Shown here: positions 52,058-62,550 of the stretch, piece after piece
How positions within the stretch are numbered: the stretch's first letter is position 1
Layout of the letters: the number at the start of each line of letters is the position of its first letter
From: Microlunatus elymi
GTDB taxonomy: Bacteria > Actinomycetota > Actinomycetes > Propionibacteriales > Propionibacteriaceae
Direction: 5' to 3'
Assembly (NCBI RefSeq): GCF_007362775.1
Contig: NZ_CP041692.1
Coordinates: 4,588,001-4,652,000 of the forward strand
Length of the DNA: 64,000 nucleotides
The notes under the pieces: model-generated
The model's database searches: none
Seen by the model: only the letters and a program-made list of their open reading frames with translations
What the model was told of the DNA's origin: nothing
Position numbers and translations under genes: made by a program

Positions 52058-52203
52058 GTCAGTCCTTCCGGGTGGTTTCGTTCACCCTAGCGATCGCGAC
52101 GCTCTACTCGGGCCGATCGGCTAGCACAGCAGGCTTGGACGTCGCTGGGACCGAGACGACATCCCGACATGTGAGAGTCGTTGGAAACGCTCCCGATATT
52201 TCC

Positions 52204-52235
52204 TACAGTTACCGCAGGTATTACCGGCAACTGTA
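52204..52235. promoter_or_regulatory. 32-bp palindrome upstream of the TauD-type gene
   Basis: Arms TACAGTT (52204-52210) and AACTGTA (52229-52235), with inner CCG (52212-52214) and CGG (52225-52227), form an interrupted palindrome 25 bp before the ATG. Just upstream GGAAACGCTCCC (about 52183-52194) matches 10 of 12 bases of the LacI-type site at 42369. Either may control the dioxygenase/ABC/sulfatase operon. Confidence 0.55.
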
Positions 52236-52259
52236 CACTTCCACACCCAGGAGAACGTC

Positions 52260-53231
52260 ATGACCATCACCACCGACCGCCCCACAGTTACCGAGTCGGC
52301 GAACCGCCCGGACGCGTACGACCCGAGCTACTCCCACATCCAGGTCGCCAAGACCGGCGAACTGATCGGCGCCCGGATCGGCGGCGTCCGGCTCAGCGGC
52401 GACCTCGACGACGCCGTGGTGGCCGAGATCCGCCGGGCCCTGCTGGAGAACAAGGTGATCTTCTTCTCGGGTCAAGATCATCTGGACGACGGGATCCAAC
52501 ACGAGTTCGCCAGCCGGCTCGGCACCCCGACGCTGCCGCATCCGAACGTCCGCGGTGACGGCAAGTCGGTGCTGTCGATCGACTCCGACTACAGCAAGGC
52601 CAACAGCTGGCACACCGACGTCACCTTCGTCGACCGGATCCCGGCGATCAGCCTGCTGCGCGCCATCACGTTGCCCACCCACGGCGGGAACACCGTCTGG
52701 GCCAACACCGTCACCGCGTACGAGGCGCTGCATCCTGCCGTCAAGGCGCTGGTGAATCAACTCTGGGCCGTACACACCAATCTGTACGACTACGCCGCGG
52801 ATCGCGACGAGAAGCGGATCGGTGGCATCGACGTCAAGGAGCAGTCCTACTACGACGAATTCCGCAAGCAGGCCTTCGAGACCGAACACCCGGTGGTCCG
52901 AGTGCATCCGGAGACCGGGGAACGGTCGCTGCTGCTCGGCCACTTCGTGAAGTACTTCGTCGGACTCAAGTCGGCCGACTCCAGCGACCTCTTCCAGCTG
53001 CTGCAGCGCCAGGTCACCAAGCTGGAGAACACCGTCCGCTGGAACTGGTCGCTCGGCGACCTGGCGATCTGGGACAACCGGGCAACCCAGCACTACGGCG
53101 TCGCCGACTACGGCCAGCAGAAGCGGGTCCTGCACCGGATCACGCTGGCCGGCGACGTACCGGTCAGCATCGACGGCGTCACCTCCACGCCGCGCAAGGG
53201 CGATGCATCGCACTTCTCCGATCTCGGCTGA
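52260..53231 (+). CDS. TauD/TfdA family Fe(II)/2-oxoglutarate dioxygenase (AtsK-like)
   Basis: A 323-residue oxygenase. The iron-binding HxD is in [16 protein letters not shown], and the distal His with the 2-oxoglutarate Arg is in [34 protein letters not shown] is the standard core. AtsK and TauD release sulfite or sulfate from alkyl sulfates or sulfonates. Association with a sulfatase and an importer supports use of sulfur esters, although pure sequence cannot distinguish these from other TfdA substrates. ATG 52260 has AGGAG 6 bases upstream. First gene of the 52.3-60.9 kb operon. Confidence 0.92.
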   Translation: MTITTDRPTVTESANRPDAYDPSYSHIQVAKTGELIGARIGGVRLSGDLDDAVVAEIRRALLENKVIFFSGQDHLDDGIQHEFASRLGTPTLPHPNVRGDGKSVLSIDSDYSKANSWHTDVTFVDRIPAISLLRAITLPTHGGNTVWANTVTAYEALHPAVKALVNQLWAVHTNLYDYAADRDEKRIGGIDVKEQSYYDEFRKQAFETEHPVVRVHPETGERSLLLGHFVKYFVGLKSADSSDLFQLLQRQVTKLENTVRWNWSLGDLAIWDNRATQHYGVADYGQQKRVLHRITLAGDVPVSIDGVTSTPRKGDASHFSDLG

Positions 53232-53268
53232 CGAAGCCGTTTTCCTGAACGCAAGAACGAGGCTTTCG

Positions 53269-54897
53269 ATGACCACACCACCGGCGTTCGGGACGACCAC
53301 CCGGCGCACTTTGCTGCAGGCGGCCGCGGTCGGCGGGGCGGGCACCGCGCTGCTCGGCGCGGCCGGTTGCGAGTCCGCGGTCAGCCAGGCCCGGGAGTTG
53401 GGCAAGAGCGGCAGCAACCAGCCCCGGCGCGGTGGCCGACTCGCGGCCGGGCTGGCCCAGGACGTCATTCCGGCCAACTTCTTCACCAACACCAGTTCGA
53501 TCACCGTGATCATCGGGCTCGCCTACGAATCACTGACCCGCTACCGCAATGACAAGATCATTCCGCAGCCCCGGCTGGCGACCCACTGGCAGCTGGCCTC
53601 GGACGGCAAGTCGATCAAGCTCTGGCTGCGGAAGGGGGTGAAATTCCACAACGGCAGGGAATTCACCGCTCCGGACGTCAGGGCGTCGATCCGGACCTAC
53701 GCTGCCGCCAAGTGGAACGGGCAGCTGCGCAGCACCGCCGCAGCGGTGACCGGCTTCGAGCTGCACGACGATCACACCATCACGCTGCGATTCGGTCATC
53801 CGCTCGCCAACATCTTCGACCTGCTCGACACCGTCCCGATCATCGACATCGACTCTCTTGATCAACTCGCCACGGGTGAGGCGTTCATCGGCACCGGCCC
53901 GTTGAAGGTGACGAAGTGGCTGCCGAACACGTCGATCACCTTCGACCGGTTCGACGACTACTGGCAACCGGAGCGGCCCTATCTGGACGGCGTCGACGCG
54001 CGGATCATGAAGGACGCCAAGGCATCGCTGTCTGCGTTGCGATCCGGACAGATCGACCTGAGCAACAACGTCGGCAACCTCGACCTGCTCAACCTCAGCA
54101 AGCGCGGCGGTTTCCGGGCCGTCCGGTTCGACGGCGCCGAGTTGCAGTTGTACGTCGGTGCCAACGTGACCGCGAAACCACTGGACGACCTTCGTGTCCG
54201 GCAGGCGATCGCGTACGCCTTGGATCGCGAACGGATCGTCAGCGACGTGCTGCGCGGTGCCGGCTATCCGATCAACGTCCCGTGGCCGAAGTACTCCCCC
54301 GCCTACGACGAGCAACGAAACCGGACGTACCGCCGCGATCTGGACAAGGCCCGGGAGTTGATCAAGGACGTCGGCAGCATCGGCACCATCCCGTTCAACT
54401 ACTCGACGCCGTCCCCGGAGGTGGCCGCGTTGGCCACCATCGTGCAATCCAACCTGGCCGATGCCGGCATCGACGTGGAGCTGATTCCGACCGAGACCGC
54501 CCAGCACACCAAACTGCTGATCGGGGCGAAGTTTCCAGGCCTGTGGTTCAACTACCACTCCTGAGCGCAGTATGTGCCTTCCACATTGACCGTCAGCGCC
54601 TACCCGTTCAACGCCGAGCACAACGCCTCCCGCTATCAGCCCGAGCAGTACCGGTCCGATGCGACCGGCGTCTGGACGCTACCGGCCACCAACGACGGCT
54701 CCGGCCGCGCAGCGACAGACGCGCTCTCGCACGCGACCTGCGCCTACGACCGGCTCTCCGAAGACCTGATCAACTCGCTGTTCCTGATCGAGATGGCCGT
54801 GAAGTTCCCGCAGGTCGCGGTCTCCAACCGGCTGCAGGGCGTCGACCACACCAAGCGCTCCGAGTTGATCTTGACCGACGCCTATCTGACCGCCTGA
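53269..54897 (+). pseudogene. ABC transporter substrate-binding lipoprotein with in-frame TGA
   Basis: From ATG 53269 the reading gives a Tat-like signal (TTRRTLLQAAAVGGAGTALL), lipobox AAGC and a family-5 solute-binding body (ATHWQLASDGKSIKLWLRKG, KVTKWLPNTSITFDRFDDYW). At 54562-54564 a TGA interrupts ...LWFNYHS. The same frame continues without a shift as AQYVPSTLTVSAYPFNAEHN to TAG-free ...TDAYLTA at 54897, which is the expected C-terminal domain. A Trp TGG at this position would restore one 542-residue protein. The truncated form of 431 residues lacks about 110 residues of the C-terminal lobe and is probably inactive. Confidence 0.85.
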
Positions 54898-54920
54898 CTG
54901 TTTCGAGCTGGAGTTCTCTC

Positions 54921-55871
54921 ATGATCAGTTATCTGCTCCGTCGGCTGCCGTCGGCGATCCTGGTGCTGTTCCTCGCCTCGGTGTTGATCTTCGCGGTGCT
55001 GCGGCTGGTGCCCGGTGACCCGGCCACCACCTTGGCCGGGGTGGATGCCACGGCGGAGGCGATCGCACAGATCCGGCACAACCTCGGCCTTGATCGCCCG
55101 GTGGCCGAGCAATATCTCACCTGGATCCGTGGCGTCGTCACCGGGGAGCTGGGCACCTCGTACACGATCGGCGGCAAGATCAGTTCGCTGATCGCTCACG
55201 GTGCGGTCAACACGCTGATCCTGACCGGCGCCGCGCTCGCCCTGACGATCCTGATCAGTTTGATCACGGCGTGCGTCTGGGTCTGGACCAAGAGCAAGAT
55301 CATCGACTCGATCATCACCGGTTTCAACACGATCGCCCTCGGCCTGCCGACCTTCGTCACCGGCATCGTGCTGGTGTTGATCTTCGGGATCCTGCTGCCG
55401 ATCCTGCCAGCCGGCGGCACCCCGCCGAAGGGATTCGCGGATCGGATCGACATTTCCGCGCAGTATCTGCTGATGCCTGCGCTGTGTCTGGCGTTGCCGG
55501 CCTCGGCCGGGCTGACCCGATTCCTGGCCGAGTCGTTGCGGACCGAGTTGCACGCGCCCTACATCACCACCGCGCGGGCCGCCGGCGTCAGCGAACGGCG
55601 GCTGCTGGCGCACGCCTTGCCGGCCGCCCTGCCGACCTACCTCACCGCGCTCGGCATCCACATCGGCGGCCTGCTGGGCGGAGCGGTCCTGGTCGAAGCG
55701 GTCTTCACCTGGCCCGGCCTCGGCCAGCTGATCGCGCAGGCCATCGACAACCGCGACTATCCGGTCGTGCAGATCCTGCTGTTGATCTCGGTCGGCGTCT
55801 TCATCGTCATCCAATTGATCACCGACGCCGCTCACGCAGCGCTCGATCCGCGAATCCGGATCGGCGGATGA
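54921..55871 (+). CDS. ABC transporter permease, DppB type
   Basis: A 316-residue inner-membrane permease: MISYLLRRLPSAILVLFLAS, the DppB loop motif VPGDPATTLAGVDATAEAIA and IRHNLGLDRPVAEQYLTWIR, and the EAA loop TTARAAGVSERRLLAHALPA. GAGTTCTC precedes the ATG. It is intact and belongs with the permease at 55903 and the ATPase at 59127, forming a second peptide-type importer next to the TauD gene. Confidence 0.93.
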   Translation: MISYLLRRLPSAILVLFLASVLIFAVLRLVPGDPATTLAGVDATAEAIAQIRHNLGLDRPVAEQYLTWIRGVVTGELGTSYTIGGKISSLIAHGAVNTLILTGAALALTILISLITACVWVWTKSKIIDSIITGFNTIALGLPTFVTGIVLVLIFGILLPILPAGGTPPKGFADRIDISAQYLLMPALCLALPASAGLTRFLAESLRTELHAPYITTARAAGVSERRLLAHALPAALPTYLTALGIHIGGLLGGAVLVEAVFTWPGLGQLIAQAIDNRDYPVVQILLLISVGVFIVIQLITDAAHAALDPRIRIGG

Positions 55872-55902
55872 TCATGCACCATCACCAACGGGAGCACTCC
55901 TG

Positions 55903-56806
55903 ATGACCGTCTCCACCTCGACCCGAACCGCTGAAGAACTCGCCCCCCGCCGGCTTCGGCGCGGATCGCGATTTCGCCAGCAGCCGCAAGCATTCGTCGA
56001 CACTCTCCCGGCTCGTACGCGGCCGCGGGCTGGTCGGTCTGGTGCTGCTCGGGCTGTTGATCTTGATCGGCGTCTGCGCTCCGCTGCTGGCGCCGTACCC
56101 GCCGAATCTCCAACTGGACAACGCCAATCTGCTGACGCCGAGCGCCCAGCACCTGCTGGGCACCGACTACGTCAACCGGGACGTCTTCTCCCGTACGCTG
56201 TACGGGCTGCGCACCGACCTGGTGGTCGTCTTCGTCGCGGTTCCGATCGGCGCCGTCTGCGGCACCCTGCTCGCCCTGGCCGGCACACTGAGCTCGGCCG
56301 TCGACGTTGCGCTGCAACGATTCTTCGACGTCATCCTCGCCTTCCCGGCGTTGATCATGGCCATCGGGCTGACCGCGGTCACCGGCACCGGGATCGGCAC
56401 GGTGGTCGCGGTGATCGCCATCGTGGAGACGCCGATCTTCGGCCGGATGCTGCGATCCTCGATCCTCAAGGTGCGCGCGATGCCCTACGTCGAGGCGGCA
56501 GAGACCATCGGCGCCGGCCGACTCTGGGTGCTGCGCAGGCACGTGCTGCCCAACGCCGCCGAGCCGATCGGGGTCCAGCTTGCCCTGTCGTTGTCGATGG
56601 CGGTGTTCGTCGAGAGCGCCATGAGCTTCCTCGGCATCGGCGTTCGCCCACCAGCTCCGTCGCTGGGCAGTCTGATCAGCGACGGCATCAACTACGCAGA
56701 CAACAATCTCGCCTTCGTGCTCGGTCCGCTCGCCATGGTGATCATCCTGGTGCTCGCCCTGCAGCTGTTGGCCCAAGCACTCGGCGCGGCCAGGAGGGTG
56801 AACTGA
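55903..56806 (+). pseudogene. ABC transporter permease, DppC type, with frameshift near the start
   Basis: ATG 55903 follows GGAG by 8 bases and reads MTVSTSTRTAEELAP, then leaves the family. From 56042 a different frame (+1) reads the permease (LLGLLILIGVCAPLLAPYPP, LGTDYVNRDVFSRTLYGLRT, EAAETIGAGRLWVLRRHVLP) to the TGA at 56804. The frames meet at a run of six C (55943-55948). Five C would join AELAP to AGFGADRDFASSRKHSSTLS and a normal first helix. Internal GTG 56042 could make a permease with a very short N-terminus. The stop overlaps the sulfatase start as TGATG. Confidence 0.8.
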
Positions 56807-59134
56807 TGAGCGAACCGAGCACGGATCCGTACGCCGGCTTCGGCGGCACGATCGGACGCACCTTCGGTGAATCGACGCCCTGGTGGCGACCCGAACCGAA
56901 CGCGTACGGCCGTCCCAACGTCGTGATCACCTATCTCGATGATCTTGGTTTTGCCGACATCGGACCGTACGGCAGCGAGATCCGCACGCCGCATCTGGAT
57001 CGGCTGGCCGACGGTGGGGTCCGATTCACCAACTGCCACACCACTGCGTTGTGCTCGCCGTCGCGGGCCGCGCTGCTGACCGGGTTGAATCCGCACCGCG
57101 CCGGGTTCGCGGTGCCGGCCAACTCCGATCCCGGCTATCCGGCGTACACCTTCGAGCTGCCCGAGGACACCCCGACCCTGGCCGAGTCGCTGCGTGACGC
57201 GGGCTACGCGACCTTCGCCGTCGGCAAGTGGCACCTGACCGGCGACCGGTCGCTGCACGACGCCGCCGATCGGCGGTCCTGGCCGCTGCAACGCGGCTTC
57301 GATCGCTATTTCGGCAGCATGGAAGGGCTCACCAGCCTGCACGCGCCGCACCGGCTGATCTGGGACAACTCACCGTACGAGGTCGATCACTTCGACGAGA
57401 ACTACTACCTCACCGACGATCTGACCGACCGCGCCGTTTCCATGATCAGGTCGCTGCGCGCGAATGATCAGCGCAAGCCGTTCCTGCTCTACTTCGCCCA
57501 TCACGCGGTGCACGGTCCGATCCAGGCCAAGGCCGCCGACATCGCAACCTATCAAGGGATCTACGACGCCGGCTGGGACCACATCAGGGATGCCCGGTTC
57601 CGTCGTCAGATCGAGCTCGGCTTGTTCGCCGAGGACACCCGGCTGCCGGCATCGAACTGTGAACCGGGCAAGGACGTCCCGGCCTGGGTCGGCCTGACCG
57701 ATGATCAGCGACGGCTGTTCGCCCGCTACATGGAGACCTATGCCGCCGCGGTCACCGCGGTCGACGACAGCGTCGGCCGGATCGTGGCGACGCTGGAGCA
57801 GTACGGCGAGTTGGACAACACGATCATCGTCTTCGCTTCCGACAACGGCGGCACCGCCGAAGGCGGCCAGGACGGCACACGCAGCTACTTCAGTCAATTC
57901 GCCCACCTGCAAGGACTTCCCGACGACTGGGACCGCGACGTCGAACGCGATCTGGACCTGGTCGGCGGGCCGCAGACCACGGTGCACTACCCGCGGGGCT
58001 GGGGTCAGGTCTCGAACACGCCTTTCCGGCTGTACAAGTCCGACACCTTTGCCGGCGGCATCCGTGCACCTCTGCTGGTGCACTGGCCGGCCGGCCGGAT
58101 CCGTGGCGATTGCGACGGAGGTTTGCGCCGGCAGTACGTACACGTCACCGATCTGACCCCGACCCTGCTGGAGCTGGCCGGGGTGGCCCGATCGACGCAT
58201 CGGCACGGAATCCCGGCGCCGGAGGTCGACGGCGTCAGCGCCGCCGCGCTGGTGCGGTCGGCCGACGCGGTCACCCGGCACGTCGAGCAGTACAACGAGA
58301 CCGGTGGCAATCGCGCCTATCAGAACGAGCACTTCAAGATCGTCACCAGCCATCGGCCCGGCACACCCTGTGACGACAAGGAATGGCAGCTCTACGATCT
58401 GATCACCGATCCGACCGAGACCACCGACCTCGCCGCCGCACGACCGGAGGTGCTGGTCGAGTTGGCCGCGGCCTGGGAGCGGGCGGCCCGGCAGAACCGG
58501 GTCTTCCCGCTCAATGATCATGGTCCTGCGGGCGCCCTGCGGCGACCCGACGATGATCATTTCGCTGACCCGGTGACCCTGTACCCGGGCACCCCGACCC
58601 TGGAACGGGTCCGGTCGGCACGGCTGCTGCAGCACCGAGACCTGGAGATCGTCATCGATCTCCAGGTGGCAGCGGGCGATCAAGGGGTCTTGATCAGTCA
58701 TGGCGATCAAGGGGGCGGCTACCTGGTCGCCGTCGAGCCGGACGACCGTGGCGAGCCGGCGGCCTTCTTGACCTTCAACGCGTACGGCCGGATCCACCAC
58801 AGCGGCATGATCAATCTCGGACTCGGACACCAGCGACTGTCCGTGCGCTTCCAGGCGCTGCCGGAATTCCGTTGGAATCTGATCTTGACCGACGGCGTCG
58901 CGGTTGTTGATCTTGCCGAAGTGCCGCAGTTGGTCGGGAGATGGCTCCGTTCACCGGGATCAGCATCGGCGCCGACCGCGGTGGCCCGGTCGACTGGGAG
59001 TTGACGAAGGGACGCGGCAGCTTCGGCTACACCGGAACGCTGCACCGGTCCGCTATCTCCCCGGCGCCTACTCGTCCACGGCGCCATCGGAACGTGCCCG
59101 AGTCTGGGCCGAAGGAGCGAAGATCTATGACTGA
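56806..59134 (+). pseudogene. Sulfatase with two apparent C-terminal frameshifts
   Basis: ATG 56806 opens a large sulfatase: PNVVITYLDDLGFADIGPYG (metal site), CSPSRAALLTGLNPHRAG (formylglycine C-x-P-x-R), VGKWHLTGD, FASDNGGTAEGG. The uninterrupted frame ends at 59004 after 732 residues. Its last residues (RWLRSPGSASAPTAVA) look wrong. A second frame from about 58939 reads MAPFTGISIGADRGGPVDWE and GTLHR, and a third then reads VRYLPGAYSSTAPSERARVW to a stop at 59134. Each switch needs one extra G, in GGG at about 58935-58937 and in GG near 59047. The catalytic domain is complete, so the 732-residue form may still fold. Confidence 0.75.
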
Positions 59135-60917
59135 GCAGAATGTCGCCGGCCGGCCGACCGGGTCCTCGTCCGGCCGGCATCCGGTGCTGACGGTGTCGGA
59201 CCTGACCATCCGTTTCGACGGCAGCAGCGGTCCACCGGCGGTCGACGATGTCTCCTTCACGGTGTCGCACGGTGAGGTGCTGGCGCTGGTCGGCGAGTCC
59301 GGATCGGGCAAGACGATCACGGCCCGATCGGTGCTCGGACTGTTGCCTCCCACCGCCCGCGCGACCGGCACCATCCGACTGGCGGTGCCCGGGCGTGATG
59401 ATCATGACGATGCGCTGACCGACAACCTGCTGTCCGGTCGGGTCGACTGGCGTACGGTGCGGGGCCGCGGAGCCGCGATGGTCTTCCAGGAGCCGCAGAC
59501 CGCGTTGAATCCGGTACGGACGATCGGCTGGCAGCTGGCCGAAGCGCTCCGGGCGCACGGCAGACACGGCCGCCGTGCGGCCCGCGATCGTGCGGCGGAC
59601 CTGCTGTCGATGGTGGAGCTGACGGACACCCGGCGCATCCTCGCCGGCTACCCGCATCAGCTGTCTGGCGGCCAGAAGCAGCGGATCGTGATCGCGCTCG
59701 CGCTGGCCGGCGAGCCGTCGCTGCTGATCGCCGACGAACCGACCACCGCGCTCGATGTCACCGTCCAGGAAGAGATTCTGGCGTTGTTGGCGCGACTGCG
59801 GGATCGCAACGGAGTTGCGATCTTGTTGATCACCCACAACATGGGTGTGGTGGCCGACCTCGCTGATCACGTGCTGGTGCTGCGGCGCGGCCGGATGGTC
59901 GAGCGCGGCGACGTGATCTCGCTGTTCGGGGCGCCACGGACCACGTACACCCGGGAACTACTCGCCGCTGTGCCGCGGCTTCCTGATCCGGTGTCGACAC
60001 CGGGACCGATCCCGGCTCGCGCGGCGGCCGATCCGGCGAGCATTGCCGCCGTCGATGCCGGCGTCGATGCCGGCGCCGCCGTTCAGTTCATCGACGTCAC
60101 GCTCAGCTATCGCGGCCGTGGCGGGAGGTCCAGCTTCACCGCGTTGCGGAACGTGTCCGCCGTGCTTCCTCGTGGCTCGGTTCTCGGAGTTGTCGGCGAG
60201 TCCGGTTCGGGCAAGTCGACCTTGGCCCGCACGGCCAGTGGCACCCTGCACCCGGACAGCGGCAGAGTTCTGGTCGGCGGCACTGGATTGGCAGGTCTGG
60301 ACCAAGGGTCACTGCGCCGACTGCGGCGTGACATCGGCTTCGTACAACAGGATCCGGCGACAACGCTCGATCCGCGGCTGACGGTGGCCGACTGCGTGGC
60401 CGAACCGCTCCAGGTGCACAAGATCGCGTCCGGGCGCGAGTTGACCGACCGAGTCGGCGGGTTGCTGGAACAGGTCCAGCTACCTCGGCATTTCGGCCGG
60501 CGACTGCCGGGCGAGTTGTCCGGCGGCCAACGCCAACGGGTGGCTCTGGCGCGTGCCCTCGCGCTGCGGCCGAGTCTGCTGATCGCCGACGAACCGACTA
60601 GTGCGTTGGACGTCTCGGTGCAGGCGGAGGTGCTGGCGCTCTTCGCGGATCTTCAAGCGGAGTTGGGATTCGCGTGCATCTTTATCAGCCATGATCTTGC
60701 GGTGGTTGATCAGATCAGTGATCAGGTGCTGGTGATGCGCAGCGGTGAGGTGGTCGAGTCCGGTCCGACTGGGAAGGTGCTGACGGACCCGGCGACGGAT
60801 TACACCCGAGCGTTGCTGGCTGCCGCGCCGGTGCCGGATCCGGAGCAGATGCGGATCCGGCGCGCGCGAGCAGAACAGGACGCGGGAGATCAGGAACTGG
60901 CCGTCGCGGTCAGGTGA
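59127..60917 (+). CDS. Peptide-type ABC transporter ATPase, two fused nucleotide-binding domains
   Basis: A 596-residue protein from ATG 59127, with GAAGGAG about 10 bases upstream, overlapping the restored sulfatase stop. Domain 1 has Walker A GESGSGKT, signature LSGGQKQR and LLIADEPTTALDVTVQ. Domain 2 has GESGSGKS, LSGGQRQR and DEPTSALDVSVQ. The linker (PGPIPARAAADPASIAAVDA) is shorter than in the 5.2-kb paralogue and lacks the Cys-rich oligopeptide tail. It ends 28 bp inside the convergent GH76 gene. No lesion was found. Confidence 0.93.
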   Translation: MTEQNVAGRPTGSSSGRHPVLTVSDLTIRFDGSSGPPAVDDVSFTVSHGEVLALVGESGSGKTITARSVLGLLPPTARATGTIRLAVPGRDDHDDALTDNLLSGRVDWRTVRGRGAAMVFQEPQTALNPVRTIGWQLAEALRAHGRHGRRAARDRAADLLSMVELTDTRRILAGYPHQLSGGQKQRIVIALALAGEPSLLIADEPTTALDVTVQEEILALLARLRDRNGVAILLITHNMGVVADLADHVLVLRRGRMVERGDVISLFGAPRTTYTRELLAAVPRLPDPVSTPGPIPARAAADPASIAAVDAGVDAGAAVQFIDVTLSYRGRGGRSSFTALRNVSAVLPRGSVLGVVGESGSGKSTLARTASGTLHPDSGRVLVGGTGLAGLDQGSLRRLRRDIGFVQQDPATTLDPRLTVADCVAEPLQVHKIASGRELTDRVGGLLEQVQLPRHFGRRLPGELSGGQRQRVALARALALRPSLLIADEPTSALDVSVQAEVLALFADLQAELGFACIFISHDLAVVDQISDQVLVMRSGEVVESGPTGKVLTDPATDYTRALLAAAPVPDPEQMRIRRARAEQDAGDQELAVAVR

Positions 60918-62525
60918 TACATCCGACCGCCCCAGCCGTCATTCGGGAAGGAGTCGCCGACGCGCAGGTAGACGACCTTGTCGATGCCCAAGTACGGCGT
61001 CAGGTCGACAGTGTGCTCGGCCCTGTTCTCACCGTCGTGGATCTGCTGATCTTCCTTGGCCAACGCGGTCCAGGTCTTGCCGTCCGCGCTGGCCTCGATC
61101 GTGTACTCGTTGTCGATGTCGAGTGTTGCTTTGGCACTGGCACTGTCGGCAGGGAACGGGAATCGGTAGCTGAAGTGGCTGTTGCCGTCGGCAAAGCGGC
61201 TGCCCGCTTGGTTGCTCTGCGAGCCGTCCGCGTCGTACAGCCAGGGAGTCTCGGCTGCCGTACCGGCATCGAAGTCGATCTTGCTGGCGATCAGCACGTC
61301 GGTCTGCGCGGTGAAGCTCAGGCCGTGTCCGGCGCTGACCTCGACAGTCACCGTGTAGTGGCCGTCGGCAACGCCTGCCGGAATGTTGATCTTGACAGGT
61401 ACGACGGTACGCACCGGCTCGGCGTTGCCGTGCGGCCGCAGAAGCACGGATCGCTGCGCGGACCGGGCGGTCCAGCCCTTCGGCGCTGTCAGATCGAGCC
61501 GGACGTTCAGCTTCTCCGAGCGGGTGGCCGTGGCGGTCACCGCAAGATCAACAGTGATCGCGGTCCGGGCGTTGCCGGGCATGATCACCGGCTGCGCCGG
61601 GTCCATCGTTGCCGACAACGACCTGGCCGGCGTACGACGCGGAACGTCGGCGATCAAGGCGCTCAGCGCGCTGGCCTGAGTCCGCCAGTCGAACGCGTTG
61701 GGATGATCGGCGTCCCCGGCAGCACCGCTCCAGCGGGTGCCCAGCCGGTTGGCCGCGTCGCGATCTTGGCCCCAGATGGTGTCGGCCTGTTCGGCGACGA
61801 ACGCGGTGAGCTCGGGAGCCTGGGTGGTTTCGGCGAGGTCGGCGAAGTAGCGCAGGAAGATCCCCTTGAACTGCTTGCCGTTGTCGTCGCAGGTCTTGTC
61901 GTCAGCGTCGCAGGACTCGGTCAGAATGCCGTTCGAGGTCAACTCGTCGGAGTTGATCGCGGCGTCGGCGAGCTTCCGCGCGGTGTGCAGAAGTTGATCA
62001 TCGCTGGTGGCCCGCCACAGCTCGACCGCCGCGCCGATCGCCAGGCCCTGGTTGTAGCTCCACACCGTCTGACCGTTGTTCTTGCAGTTGTCCAGCCCGT
62101 CGTTGACCAGGTTGTCGGAGTTGATCATCCCGCTGCCGGTGAACCAGTCCCAGGCCCGCTGGGATCGGTCCAGCCAGGTCCGGTCACCGTGCAGCCGATT
62201 GTGCAGCTCGGCGGTCATTCGGATGTAGAGCCCGTTGGTGATCGCGTTCTTGTACGTCCGTTCCGCATTCCACCAGACACCACCGCCGCAGGTGTCGTCC
62301 CAGTAGCCCTGCACATAGTCGGCGATCTTGACCGCCATGTTCAGGTACTTCTGCTGGCCGGTGAGGTCGTAGGCCTCGATCCAGGTGAGCGCCCACCACT
62401 CCGAATCGTCGATGGCGCGACTGGTGAAGTTGCCCAGCAGCGGGTCGCCGGACAACTCTCCGGGTGGGAAGACTCCCTGGTCCTGTTCGAAAGTCCGGTC
62501 GAGTTGAGGCAGGTAGCTGAGATTT
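60890..62525 (-). pseudogene. GH76 family glycosidase, 3' part, split by IS3-family element
   Basis: The frame continues from the IS as LSYLPQLDRTFEQDQGVFPP, then GH76 core SRAIDDSEWWALTWIEAYDL with tandem acidic DD, WSYNQGLAIGAAVELWRATS and KGIFLRYFADLAETT. A NEW3-like beta domain (about residues 275-390 of this part) and a C-terminal jelly-roll (SHFSYRFPFPADSASAKATL, DKVVYLRVGDSFPNDGWGGR) follow. GH76 enzymes act on alpha-1,6-mannan. An ATG at 62455 could start a 521-residue product lacking the first barrel helices. Confidence 0.88.
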
Positions 62526-62550
62526 CCCCGAAATCGTGAAGGGTTTCGGT

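Noticed and set aside
54562-54564. Selenocysteine at the in-frame TGA
   Set aside because: No family-5 binding protein is known to use selenocysteine, and no SECIS-like hairpin or sel gene is visible.
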